59,295 bases of DNA, taken from contig JAIESL010000017.1 of assembly GCA_019746095.1 (NCBI GenBank), forward strand, positions 1-59,295. The letters run 5' to 3'. Position numbers and translations under genes: made by a program. This document shows positions 17,968 through 27,759 of this stretch, one piece after another (the first letter of the stretch is position 1; every line of letters starts with the position of its first letter). Source of the DNA: Caulobacteraceae bacterium (lineage in GTDB: Bacteria; Pseudomonadota; Alphaproteobacteria; Caulobacterales; Caulobacteraceae). Below the pieces are notes generated by a model, which worked only from the letters and a program-made list of their open reading frames with translations, was not told the origin of the DNA and ran no database searches.

Positions 17968-17995
17968 ATTTTTGTCCCGCTACCGGGACAAAAAT
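17968..17995 (-). terminator. Terminator overlapping the sucD stop codon
   Basis: A perfect 12-pair inverted repeat, ATTTTTGTCCCG (17968-17979) and its complement (17984-17995), with loop CTAC. Its arms end in A/T runs, so it can work in either direction. On the minus strand it begins at the last base of the sucD stop, which ends sucCD transcription before sucA unless there is readthrough. Confidence 0.8.
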
Positions 17996-18897
17996 CAGCC
18001 CTTGAGCACGTCCACCAGGGTCGTTCCCAGCCGTGCCGGCGACGGCGAGACGCGGATACCGGCCGCCTGCATGGCAGCGATCTTGGACTCCGCATCGCCC
18101 TTGCCGCCCGAGACGACGGCACCCGCGTGGCCCATGGTCCGGCCCTTGGGCGCGGTGACGCCGGCGATGAAGCCGACCATGGGCTTCTTGCGGCCCTTCT
18201 TTGCCTCGTCGATCAGGAACTGGGCGGCGTCTTCCTCGGCCCCGCCGCCGATCTCGCCGATCATGACGATCGACTGAGTCTCGGGATCGGCCAGGAACAG
18301 CTCCAGCACATCGATGAATTCCGTGCCCTTGACCGGATCGCCGCCGATGCCGACGGCCGTGGTCTGGCCCAGGCCCTCGTTCGAGGTCTGGAACACCGCC
18401 TCATAGGTCAGGGTGCCGGAGCGGGAGACGATGCCGACATTGCCCTTCTTGAAGATGGAGCCCGGCATGATGCCGATCTTGCACTCTTCCGGGGTCAGGA
18501 TGCCGGGGCAGTTGGGGCCCAGCAGGCGGGAGTTCGAACGATCCAGCCGCGCCTTGACCCGCACCATGTCCAGCACCGGGATGCCCTCGGTGATGCAGGT
18601 GATGAAGGGGACTTCGGCCTCGATGGCCTCGATAATGGCGTCCGCAGCGCCTGCCGGCGGGACATAGATGACCGAGGCGGTCGCGCCGGTGGCTTCCTTC
18701 GCTTCGGCGACCGAGGCGAAGATCGGCAGGGTCTCGCCATGCGAGCCGGTCCAGGTCTGGCCGCCCTTGGCCGGGTGGACGCCGCCGACCATCTTGGTTC
18801 CGTGATAGGCCAGCGCCTGCTCGGTGTGGAAGCCGCCGGTCTTGCCGGTCAGGCCCTGGACGATGACCTTGGTGTTCTTGTCGACGAGGATGGACAT
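17995..18897 (-). CDS. sucD: Succinyl-CoA synthetase alpha subunit
   Basis: A 300-residue ligase subunit that forms succinate and a nucleoside triphosphate from succinyl-CoA. N-terminal [19 protein letters not shown] is the CoA-binding Rossmann turn; [23 protein letters not shown] is the alpha-subunit signature (only part of it need be read to place the family); the phosphohistidine is H257 ([11 protein letters not shown]). Cotranscribed behind sucC with a 53-base gap. Its stop lies in the terminator stem. Confidence 0.95.
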   Translation of the reverse strand: MSILVDKNTKVIVQGLTGKTGGFHTEQALAYHGTKMVGGVHPAKGGQTWTGSHGETLPIFASVAEAKEATGATASVIYVPPAGAADAIIEAIEAEVPFITCITEGIPVLDMVRVKARLDRSNSRLLGPNCPGILTPEECKIGIMPGSIFKKGNVGIVSRSGTLTYEAVFQTSNEGLGQTTAVGIGGDPVKGTEFIDVLELFLADPETQSIVMIGEIGGGAEEDAAQFLIDEAKKGRKKPMVGFIAGVTAPKGRTMGHAGAVVSGGKGDAESKIAAMQAAGIRVSPSPARLGTTLVDVLKG

Positions 18898-18950
18898 GGG
18901 TCTGCTCTGATTATTCGGTCAGCGGGACGGTCGGTGGCGGGCCGGAAGGC

Positions 18951-20141
<1,191 letters not shown>

Positions 20142-20179
20142 GGAGAGGCGCCGCCGGACTGCTGGGAGGAGTTGCGGCG

Positions 20180-20211
20180 CTTATAGGGGTTGCGCCTTCG
20201 CAGGCGCAACC
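20180..20211 (-). promoter_or_regulatory. Inverted repeat and promoter candidate upstream of sucC
   Basis: GGTTGCGCCT (20188-20197) and AGGCGCAACC (20202-20211) form a perfect ten-pair stem with loop TCGC. On the minus strand TTGCGC in the right arm and TATAAG beyond the left arm are 18 bases apart, resembling a -35/-10 pair. The repeat may be an operator over the suc promoter or a terminator without U-tract for the MFS gene upstream. Neither is proven. Confidence 0.35.
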
Positions 20212-20223
20212 GTCACCCCGCGA

Positions 20224-21537
20224 TCAGTCCACCCAGTCCTTCTTCAGGCTCCGCGCCGAGATGATCAGAAGGATGGCGGCCAGGGCGTAGAACCACTGTC
20301 CGACATAGAGCGAATAGCGCAGCGCCTCCTCGGCGAAGATCGGGGTCAGAGCCTTGGACACCGCCCCCAGCAGATAGATGCCGAGGCCGATACCGACCAG
20401 GTTGTTGATCAGCAGGAAGCTGGCCGAGGCGGTCGAACGCATGTGCGCCGGCACCAGATGCTGCACGGCCGTGATCACGGGACCCAGCCAGGCCAGGCTG
20501 AGCGCCTGCGGAACCAGGAACAGGACAAAGGCCAGCCATTTGTTGTCGACATTCATGGCGAGGAAGAACAAGGGCACGGCGATCAGGAAGCCGATGGCCG
20601 GGACCAGCGGATACCAGGCGCGGTTCACGCCCTTGCCGAGCTTGTCGGCGAGCCAGCCGCCGAACCAGATACCGGCGGTGCCGCCGATGAAGGCGATGCC
20701 CGCGATATAGACCGCGCGTTCGACCCCGGCCATGCCCAGCGAGCGCTCGAAGAAGCTGGGCAGCCAGAAGGCCGAGCCGTAGCCGTAAACCGAGGAACAG
20801 GCCGCCCCGAAGGCCAGGAACCAGAAACTGGGCTTCCGCAGCAGGACGCCCCAGACCTCGCCGAAGCCGGCAGCCTTGGTCGGGACGTGCGCCACTTCGG
20901 CCTCACCGGCGACCGGTTCGGCGCGGTCAAAGCCGCCCCGGACCGGATCCTTGACCGTCCATTTCAGGAGCGGCGCGAGCAGAACGCCGGCGAGACCGAC
21001 GACGATGAAGGCCATACGCCAGTCAATCAGGGCCGCCAGGATCCCGCCGAACAGATAGCCCAGCGCCGTGCCGATCGGGACGCCGAACGAATAGACCGCC
21101 AGGGCGCGGGCCCGCTGGGCCTTGGGAAAATAGTCCGCCACCAGGGAATAGGACGGCGCGACCCCGCCCGCCTCACCGACGCCGACACCCATACGGGCCC
21201 CGAACAGCGGCCAGAAGCTGGTGGCCAGGCCACACAGGGCGGTGAAGCCGCTCCAGACCGCCAGCGACACGCCGATGATGGAGACGCGACTCATCCGGTC
21301 GGCCAGCCAGGCGATCGGCAGGGCCAGGGTCGAATAGACGACGGCGAAGGCCGGACCGCCCAGCAGCCCCATCATCTCATCATCAAAGCCCATCTCGGCC
21401 TGGATGTAGGGGGCCAGGATGGCGAGGATCTGCCGATCGATGAAGTTGAAGGTGTAGACCACCATCAGCAGCGCCAGCACATAGGCGCGATATGCCGGGT
21501 TGGCAGCGGGCCCGATGCCCTGGTCCGTCGTGCTCAT
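20224..21537 (-). CDS. MFS transporter, Spinster-like
   Basis: A 437-residue inner-membrane transporter with 12 predicted helices. VVYTFNFIDRQILAIL in helix 1, LPIAWLADRMSR (MFS loop 2-3 motif) and RMGVGVGEAGGVAPSYSLVADYFP are typical of the Spinster-like MFS subgroup abundant in Caulobacterales and Sphingomonads. Substrate unknown. It follows the TonB receptor gene on the same strand but a terminator separates them, so they may be expressed separately while serving the same uptake route. Confidence 0.85.
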   Translation of the reverse strand: MSTTDQGIGPAANPAYRAYVLALLMVVYTFNFIDRQILAILAPYIQAEMGFDDEMMGLLGGPAFAVVYSTLALPIAWLADRMSRVSIIGVSLAVWSGFTALCGLATSFWPLFGARMGVGVGEAGGVAPSYSLVADYFPKAQRARALAVYSFGVPIGTALGYLFGGILAALIDWRMAFIVVGLAGVLLAPLLKWTVKDPVRGGFDRAEPVAGEAEVAHVPTKAAGFGEVWGVLLRKPSFWFLAFGAACSSVYGYGSAFWLPSFFERSLGMAGVERAVYIAGIAFIGGTAGIWFGGWLADKLGKGVNRAWYPLVPAIGFLIAVPLFFLAMNVDNKWLAFVLFLVPQALSLAWLGPVITAVQHLVPAHMRSTASASFLLINNLVGIGLGIYLLGAVSKALTPIFAEEALRYSLYVGQWFYALAAILLIISARSLKKDWVD

Positions 21538-21596
21538 GGCGTTTCCCTCGACTGGTCTTCTTGGACGGAACGGTAGCGTTGCTTTCGGGCAGCGCC

Positions 21597-21633
21597 AAAG
21601 AAAAAGGGCGGCGGCTCGGGTGAACCACCGCCC
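21597..21633 (-). terminator. Terminator after the TonB-dependent receptor
   Basis: Arms GGGCGGCGG (21606-21614) and CCACCGCCC (21625-21633) with one mismatch and a ten-base loop. On the minus strand the stem is followed by TTTTT-C-TTT, complementary to 21597-21605. Good rho-independent form. Confidence 0.8.
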
Positions 21634-21674
21634 AGGATCAGAAGCGATCAGGCTTCAGGAGTCTTTTGGTCGGG

Positions 21675-23870
21675 TCAGAACTTGACCTGCAGCGAGGCGG
21701 TGACCGTCTGCGGCGGGCCGTAGTAGCCGATGACCGAGTTGTCGAAGAGCGCGCCCGGGAAGTTGTAGCCGCCGACACGATAGGCTTCGTCGGTCAGGTT
21801 CTTTCCGTACAGGCCCAGGGTGAAGCGGTCGGTCGGGTCGGTCCAGACGATCGACAGGTCAACAAGGGAATAGGCCTTCTGGTCGAGGATCGGGTTCGGG
21901 AACTCGAACTGGCTGTAGTCGCCGCGGTAGCTGACCGAGGGGGTCACCGCCAGGGCACCGCCGGCCACGTCGCCGATCCAGGTGAAGCCAAGATAGCCGG
22001 TCCACTCCGGAGCGTTCTGCAGAACGACCTGGTTCGAGATATCCTCAAAGCGGGCGAGGGTCAGGTTGTAGCGCAGGAACTCCTCGAAATCGGAGTGCAG
22101 GTAGCCGACCGCGAAATTGGCCGACAGATTGTCGAGAATGCGCAGCTGACCCTCGAACTCGGCCCCGTAGAAGGTCGACGAACCGACGTTGTCCACGAAG
22201 CTGGCGATGCCGCCGACGGCCGGCACCTGGGTGGTGACCTGCTGGTCCTGGTATTCGTTGTAGAAGACCGAGGCGGCGAAGGTCAGGCGATCCAGCGCAC
22301 CCTTGAGGCCGATCTCGTAGGAGTCGACGGTCTCGGGGTTGTAGCCGTTGACCGTGTTCGGGGTGAAGACGGCGTCGCCGCGCATGTCGAACCCGCCCGA
22401 CTTGAAGCCCTGCGAATATGACACATAGGTCGTCATGTCGTCCGTCAGGTCATAGGACAGGGCGATGCGCGGGGTGAACTGGGTGAAGTCCTTGGAGTTG
22501 GTGTAGTTGGTCCGCACCAGCAGGGGGGCGCGCACCGTGCCGCCGAGCAGCGGGCTACGGACGGCACCGAGGTAGTTGGCGCGGAAGACCGTGCCCCGCT
22601 TTTCGTCCAGGGTGTAGCGCATGCCGAGGCCCAGGTGCAGGCGGTCGGTCAGGTCGAAATTGATGTCTGCGAAGCCGGCCCAGCTCTCGGTATCGACCTG
22701 GCCTGCCGTGCCGATGACGATGCCGGCGTTGCCGAGGATAGTGTCGAAGGCACCTTCCGCATGGCCATCCAGGTAGAAGAAGCCCGCGACGCCCTGGATC
22801 CGGTCGAAGTCGAACAGGAACTGGAACTCCTGGGTGAACTGGTCGTCGGCATAGAAGGCCGGGATGTCGAGCGTGGGGGCCGGGGTGTTGTCGAAATCGA
22901 TGACCGTATCGGTCTCGCCGTCGCGCCAGGCGGTGATCGACTTGAACGTCCAGTTGTCGTTGAGCTCCAGCCGGACGGTGGCCGACGCGCCCTGGGTCAT
23001 CACCGAGTTGACGTCGCCGACGCCGGCATTGGTGTCATAGACGCTGGGCCGAACGGCACCGGCCGGCGTAGCACCCGCCACTTCACGGTGGCCGTGGCGG
23101 GGGTTGGAGTCGTCCTGGACGCGGTCATAGGCCAGGCGGATCGACATGTCGGAGCGCGGCTCCCACTCGGCACTGACGCGGCCGGCGAGGACGTCCTTGT
23201 TGTAGTGTTCGGCACCGGTGTTGACGTTGGTGCCGTAGCCGTCGCGTTGGTAGGAGGCGATGGCACCGCCGACGCGGAAATTGTCGGCCAGGGGCAGGCT
23301 GCCGGCGGCCATCAGGTCAATCTGGTTGTAGCTGCCGTAGGCACCGCGGAGCGTCAGTTCCGGATCGTTCGACAGGCTGTTGGTTACATATTTGACGGCA
23401 CCACCGACCGTATTGCGGCCGTACAGCGAACCCTGCGGGCCGCGCAGCACTTCGATGCGCTGGACGTCGTAGATATCAAGAACGGCACCCTGCGGGCGGG
23501 CGACGTAGACGTCATCGACATAGAGGCCCACGCCGGGCTCAAAGCCCCAGAGCGGGTCCTGCTGGCCGACGCCGCGGATGAAGGAGATCAGGGTCGAGTT
23601 GGAACCGCGGGCGACCTGGACGGTCGCGTTCGGGGTCTGCTGCTGCAGGGCGGTGATGTCGGCGGCACCGGTCTGCTCCAGGCGCTCGGCACCGATGGCC
23701 GAAACCGAGATCGGCACGTCCTTCAGGAGTTCGTCGCGGCGACGGGCGCTGACGACGACGTCATCCAGAGCGGAAACCCCGTCCTGGGGTGCCTCCTGGG
23801 CGACGGCGAAGGTGGAGAGCGCGCTCCAGGCGGCTCCGGCAAGCAAGGCGGTCTTTACATAGCGGTTCAT
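21675..23870 (-). CDS. TonB-dependent receptor
   Basis: A 731-residue outer-membrane receptor. Signal peptide at about 1-25 (ending FAVA-QE), TonB box-like DDVVVSARRR, plug domain at about 35-150 (VPISVSAIGAERL, SFIRGVGQQDP, VLRGPQGSLYGRNTVGGAVKYVT), then a beta-barrel ending in a C-terminal F (ASLQVKF). The plug style matches receptors of the FecA-unlike, carbohydrate/aromatic-uptake sort common in Caulobacterales; substrate unknown. The ATG at 23870 gives a clean signal peptide. Divergent from a TetR gene with a palindromic operator candidate in the gap. Confidence 0.9.
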   Translation of the reverse strand: MNRYVKTALLAGAAWSALSTFAVAQEAPQDGVSALDDVVVSARRRDELLKDVPISVSAIGAERLEQTGAADITALQQQTPNATVQVARGSNSTLISFIRGVGQQDPLWGFEPGVGLYVDDVYVARPQGAVLDIYDVQRIEVLRGPQGSLYGRNTVGGAVKYVTNSLSNDPELTLRGAYGSYNQIDLMAAGSLPLADNFRVGGAIASYQRDGYGTNVNTGAEHYNKDVLAGRVSAEWEPRSDMSIRLAYDRVQDDSNPRHGHREVAGATPAGAVRPSVYDTNAGVGDVNSVMTQGASATVRLELNDNWTFKSITAWRDGETDTVIDFDNTPAPTLDIPAFYADDQFTQEFQFLFDFDRIQGVAGFFYLDGHAEGAFDTILGNAGIVIGTAGQVDTESWAGFADINFDLTDRLHLGLGMRYTLDEKRGTVFRANYLGAVRSPLLGGTVRAPLLVRTNYTNSKDFTQFTPRIALSYDLTDDMTTYVSYSQGFKSGGFDMRGDAVFTPNTVNGYNPETVDSYEIGLKGALDRLTFAASVFYNEYQDQQVTTQVPAVGGIASFVDNVGSSTFYGAEFEGQLRILDNLSANFAVGYLHSDFEEFLRYNLTLARFEDISNQVVLQNAPEWTGYLGFTWIGDVAGGALAVTPSVSYRGDYSQFEFPNPILDQKAYSLVDLSIVWTDPTDRFTLGLYGKNLTDEAYRVGGYNFPGALFDNSVIGYYGPPQTVTASLQVKF

Positions 23871-23951
23871 GGTAGCCCCAGTCCTGTGATTTCCAGCCCG
23901 ATGACGCATTTATTCAGCGTTCAATGATTTTCTGGAACCTAATGGCTTTTG

Positions 23952-23968
23952 GCCGTCTGTCAAACGGC
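23952..23968. promoter_or_regulatory. Candidate TetR operator, 17-base palindrome
   Basis: GCCGTCTGTCAAACGGC is symmetric about its central T at seven of eight paired positions (only 23957/23963 fail). It stands between the divergent TonB receptor (start 23870) and TetR (start 24048). Length and symmetry fit TetR-family operators. A second, looser pair GGCCGT / ACGGCC (23951-23956 and 23969-23974) overlaps it. Confidence 0.55.
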
Positions 23969-24047
23969 ACGGCCTGCCCGGACGCGGCCGCGGCTCAACC
24001 TGTGGCGCCGTTGCACAGGCATGGCGATGCGGCCTAGCTTCGCAGGC

Positions 24048-24746
24048 ATGACCAAGCTCGATGCGCCGATCGCGAAACGGGGCCGTCCGCCCAAGGCCAG
24101 GGCCGCCGGTGCCGCCGACACACGCGACCTGATCCTCGACGCCGCAGAGGACCTGTTCTCAAAACACGGCTTCTATGGCGTGACCATTCGCGAGGTGGCG
24201 CGCGAGGCGGGCGTGGATACGGCCCTGGTGCACTATTATTTCGGGGCCAAGCGAGGGCTGTTCGACGCGGTCTTCCTGCGGCGGGCCGAGGTCTGGAACA
24301 ATGAGCGCGTCGACGCCATCAACCGTTACGCCGCTGAAATGGGCGAGGCCATGACGCTGGAGGGCCTGTTCGAGGCGTTTCTCCGGCCGCCGTTCCAGTG
24401 GTCGATGAAGGGCGGGCCGGGCTGGAAACACTATTCGGCGCTCGTCGCCCAGACCAATGCCAATCCGACCTTCGGCGGCGAGACCATGGCCCGCTACTAT
24501 GACCCGGCGATCCGGCGGCTGATCGAGCTGATCAAAAGGGTCCTGCCGGACGCCCGCGAGGTCGATCTCTACTGGGCCTATCACAACCTGTCCGGCGCCC
24601 TGACCCTGACGCTCGGCGAGACCGGGCGGCTGGACCGGCTGTCCGGCGGGCTGTGCCGGTCGGGGGATCTGGAAAGCGCCTGTGACTATATGGTCCGGTT
24701 CGCTGCGGCCGGGTTCCGGGCGGTCTGCGGCCCGGGTCCGGTCTAG
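24048..24746 (+). CDS. TetR/AcrR-family transcriptional regulator
   Basis: A 232-residue regulator. A basic leader (KRGRPPKARA) precedes the HTH domain at about 24-72, with TRDLILDAAEDLF and TIREVAREAGVDTALVHYYFGAKRGLF as the recognition region. The C-terminal ligand domain (PPFQWSMKGGPGWKHYSAL) is of the CerR-like DUF1956-related form found in many proteobacterial TetRs. I chose the ATG at 24048; 24021 is an alternative. It is divergent from the TonB receptor and probably represses it. Four-base overlap with the convergent DUF2306 gene. Confidence 0.85.
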   Translation: MTKLDAPIAKRGRPPKARAAGAADTRDLILDAAEDLFSKHGFYGVTIREVAREAGVDTALVHYYFGAKRGLFDAVFLRRAEVWNNERVDAINRYAAEMGEAMTLEGLFEAFLRPPFQWSMKGGPGWKHYSALVAQTNANPTFGGETMARYYDPAIRRLIELIKRVLPDAREVDLYWAYHNLSGALTLTLGETGRLDRLSGGLCRSGDLESACDYMVRFAAAGFRAVCGPGPV

Positions 24747-25255
24747 CCGAAGAACACCTCCCACATCAGACGGCCGGGGAGGAAGGTGAAGGCCCCGGCG
24801 ACGATCAGGCCGCCGACGAAGGTCCAGGTCATGCCGCGGGCATGGCTGGCGACCCTGCCCCGGCGGATGGCGAACAGGGCCATGGGCAGGGCGACCAGGG
24901 TCCAGCCGCTCAGCAGATGGATCAGGGAGAAGGAACCCGGATTGATCTGGCGAATGAACAGGGAGCTGAACGCGACCGTCACCATGGCGACGACCCAGCT
25001 CCAGCCGATCAGCCGGTGCAGGCCCGTGCCCTTGATCCCCACCAGCTGGACCGTCCCGAGCAGCAGCGCGGCCAGTGCGGCGGCGATATGGAGCTGGATC
25101 ACAAAGGGCTGGCGGGCGAGCAGGCCCCAGTCGGGGGCATGGGCGACGGTCGATAGGGCCGCCCACGCCAGGCCAACACCAACGGCGGCCGCGGCGAGCC
25201 GGGCCAGACGATGCGGGGGAAAGGTGGCGGAGGCGACGAAGCTCTGGCGGGTCAA
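24743..25255 (-). CDS. DUF2306 membrane protein
   Basis: A 170-residue inner-membrane protein with about four or five hydrophobic helices (15-38, 49-68, 83-100, 112-128, 142-160). QLHIAAALAALLLGTVQLVGIKGTGLHRLIGW is recognisable as the DUF2306 core, where a helix histidine and an RxxGW-type motif recur. Function unknown. It is divergent from a LytTR regulator with 173 bases between them, an arrangement seen repeatedly for such pairs, so that regulator may control it. Confidence 0.78.
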   Translation of the reverse strand: MTRQSFVASATFPPHRLARLAAAAVGVGLAWAALSTVAHAPDWGLLARQPFVIQLHIAAALAALLLGTVQLVGIKGTGLHRLIGWSWVVAMVTVAFSSLFIRQINPGSFSLIHLLSGWTLVALPMALFAIRRGRVASHARGMTWTFVGGLIVAGAFTFLPGRLMWEVFFG

Positions 25256-25428
25256 GAAGGTCTCCGGTCCTGGCTGATGCCCGGAAGGGCGGTGGCCTGT
25301 CGTGGACGGGCGGAAGGGAAGGCCGCGGCGGTCCGGCCGGGATCACCGCAGATACCGCCTTCATTCCGGGGGGATTTCGTGGTCTCAAGGAGCCCCAGAC
25401 AGACCACCCGGACAGAGGGCCGTCCAGC

Positions 25429-26208
25429 ATGAGTGCGAGCGAGCCGACACAGGATGTCGTGCGCATCACGATCGACAGGACCCTGCTGCGCGGTGTCGCG
25501 GTGGCGCTCTCGGCCGGCGCCCTGCTGGCCTTCACCGGTGCCTTCGGAATGACCGAACTGCCGTTGGTGTCGCGCCTGGCCTACTGGCTGCCGGTCATGC
25601 TGATCGGTGCCCTCTGGGGCCACGTCTGTTCGCGGCTGATCGAGCGGCACATCGATATGGACCAGCGCCCATGGCTGACCGTGGTGGCGCTGACCCTGTT
25701 GATATCCGGCCCGCTGTCGGCGGCCGTCTGGGCGATCACCGGCCTGTCTTTCAACGAAGGACAGACGCTCTTCCTGGCCCAGCTGCCTGAATTCTTCCTG
25801 CCGGTGCTGGTGGTGACCGGTGCCCTGAGCGCGCTGAACGTCTTCCTGGCGCGCACGCCGGTGCAGACCCATGCGGCGCCGGCCGGGGCGAAGCCGGCAC
25901 GCTTCATCGACCGCCTGCCGGTCAGGCTGAGGGGCGCAGCCATCCGGGCGGTCCAGTCCGAGGACCACTATCTGCGCGTCCATACAGACCGCGGTTCGGA
26001 CCTGATCCTGCTGCGGCTGTCCGACGCCCTGACCGAGCTCGAGGGTCTGGAAGGCGCGCAGACCCACCGCAGCTGGTGGGTGGCCAAGGACGCGGTGCGC
26101 GACGTCAGCCGCGGCGACGGGCGGGCCACCCTGACCCTGGAGGGCGGGATCGAGGCCCCGGTCAGCCGACGCTACGCCAGGGCCCTGCGCGACGCCGGCT
26201 GGTACTAG
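25429..26208 (+). CDS. Membrane-bound LytTR transcriptional regulator
   Basis: A 259-residue protein with four hydrophobic helices in residues 20-145 (VAVALSAGALLAFTGAFG, LAYWLPVMLIGALWG, VVALTLLISGPLSAAVWAI, FFLPVLVVTGALSALNVFL), then a LytTR DNA-binding domain at about 165-259 (AVQSEDHYLRVHTDRGSDLILLR, THRSWWVA, VSRRYARALRDAGWY). The ATG at 25429 begins the conserved part. Such membrane-anchored LytTR proteins without a receiver domain often control a neighbouring membrane protein; DUF2306 next door is the likely target. Confidence 0.82.
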   Translation: MSASEPTQDVVRITIDRTLLRGVAVALSAGALLAFTGAFGMTELPLVSRLAYWLPVMLIGALWGHVCSRLIERHIDMDQRPWLTVVALTLLISGPLSAAVWAITGLSFNEGQTLFLAQLPEFFLPVLVVTGALSALNVFLARTPVQTHAAPAGAKPARFIDRLPVRLRGAAIRAVQSEDHYLRVHTDRGSDLILLRLSDALTELEGLEGAQTHRSWWVAKDAVRDVSRGDGRATLTLEGGIEAPVSRRYARALRDAGWY

Positions 26209-26257
26209 GCCTTCTCTTTGGCCTGACGCGCTTCGCGCCATTTGAGGCCGGGACACC

Positions 26258-27724
26258 CTAGCCGGCCCACACACCGTGGAAGCCCGCCGGCAGGGCGACG
26301 TCGGCGCGCCAGCTGGCGACCGGGCCGTCGGCGACGCGGGCGGCGTCGAAGGCGTGCAGTTCGGTGACGCCCTCGGCCAGGTTGATGGAGGGGGCGATCA
26401 GCCAGGCATCGGTCTCGGCGGTCGCGCCCGCCTTCGGCACAAACACCGCCTCCTCCACGATCTGGCTGTCGCCGAACAGGAAGCGGTCGGACCGGCCCGT
26501 GTCCCAGTCCCAGGTGGCCAGACCATTGGGCAGGGGTCGATCGGGGCGTTCGCCGGCGACATGGGCGGTCAGACGACGTGGCAGGCCGGCTCGGCGCGGA
26601 TCGCTCTTCGGGAACTCGGCAGTGACGTCGCTCGAAGCCATCTCGGCGCGACCGTCCGTATGCAGAGTAATGAGGTTGAGCACGGCGTGCTCGCCCGGTA
26701 CCACGCCGCGCTGTTCGACCAGGATGCGGGCGCCGTCGATGGCGAAGGCCACATCCTTGCCGGCGGCGACGTCGAAGCGGATCGTGCCGGAGGTATCCTC
26801 CCAGGCGTCGCCGAGGTGGAAATAGCTGAAGGTCGGCAGCTCATAGATCCGGCGGCGGGACAGGTCGGCCTTGTCGATGACCAGGACCCGGGTGCCGAGG
26901 TCCGGCTTCCAGGCGAACTGGTTGGCGTAGGGCATGCCGCGGTGGTCGAAGACCCAGGGCTGGAGCACGATGATCAGATGCCGGGCCGTGGCGGTGAAGT
27001 CATGCATATAGCTGGCCCGCGGCAGGTCGATGACCTCGGCGGTGCGCAGGCTGCGGTCGGCGTTCAGGTGCCAGACGACGGCCTTGTCGCCGTTCAGGCC
27101 GATGTTCCAGACCGTGCCGTCGGGGTCGTAGCGGGGGTGGGCCTGGAAGGGCATGCCCTTCAGGTCGTCGCGCAGGGTCACGAACCGTTTGGTCGACAGG
27201 TCCGAGGCCGCCAGGGCCATGGGCGAACCGCCTTCCCACAGGGCCCAGACCTCGTCGCCGGCGGTCATGACGGCGGTGTTGGCGGCATTGGCGTCATCGT
27301 TGGAGCCGAGGCGGGCGCGGGCGTCGCCGGGGGTGCCGAAGCCGGGGGTGACGACGGCGTCGATCTCGCTCTCCCAGCGGCGCTTGGGGGTGTCGGCGAA
27401 CCGGGCCTCGAGGCTGACCTGGCCCTCCTGGACCCGGAAGGCCCGCATCAGGCCGTCCCCGTCGAACCAGTGGGTGGCCGAGCCGCCCGGACGCCGGAAT
27501 TTGCCCGGGCCATTGCGGAACAGGGTCCCGCTCAGGCCCTCGGGCGCGCGGCCATGCACCAGCCGCATCGCCCGGGGCGCGACGTCGGCCTCGAGGTCGG
27601 CGGTGGCCAGGGCCCAGTCGGCGGCGGCCTGTTGGGCGGCCATGGCGCGGACCGTTTCGGGGGTGACGACGGCGGCTGAAAGGGCGGCGGCACCCATCAG
27701 GAAGTTGCGGCGGTTGGCGATCAT
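26258..27724 (-). CDS. Carotenoid oxygenase (RPE65/CCD family), Tat-exported
   Basis: A 488-residue non-heme iron dioxygenase of the carotenoid/stilbene cleavage family. Tat-like signal NRRNFLMGAAALSA at residues 4-17. FRNGPGKFRRPG and HWFDGDGLMRAF are family signatures; likely iron ligands are H196 (AHPRYD), H241 (MHDF), H303 (YFHLGDAWED) and H484 (GFHGVW). It would cleave a carotenoid or phenylpropenoid double bond; the substrate cannot be read. It is the second gene after DUF2141, 35 bases apart. Export makes a periplasmic or cell-surface substrate plausible. Confidence 0.85.
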   Translation of the reverse strand: MIANRRNFLMGAAALSAAVVTPETVRAMAAQQAAADWALATADLEADVAPRAMRLVHGRAPEGLSGTLFRNGPGKFRRPGGSATHWFDGDGLMRAFRVQEGQVSLEARFADTPKRRWESEIDAVVTPGFGTPGDARARLGSNDDANAANTAVMTAGDEVWALWEGGSPMALAASDLSTKRFVTLRDDLKGMPFQAHPRYDPDGTVWNIGLNGDKAVVWHLNADRSLRTAEVIDLPRASYMHDFTATARHLIIVLQPWVFDHRGMPYANQFAWKPDLGTRVLVIDKADLSRRRIYELPTFSYFHLGDAWEDTSGTIRFDVAAGKDVAFAIDGARILVEQRGVVPGEHAVLNLITLHTDGRAEMASSDVTAEFPKSDPRRAGLPRRLTAHVAGERPDRPLPNGLATWDWDTGRSDRFLFGDSQIVEEAVFVPKAGATAETDAWLIAPSINLAEGVTELHAFDAARVADGPVASWRADVALPAGFHGVWAG

Positions 27725-27759
27725 GACGGTGTCTCCTGACGGGCGCTGCGCGGGTCGGA

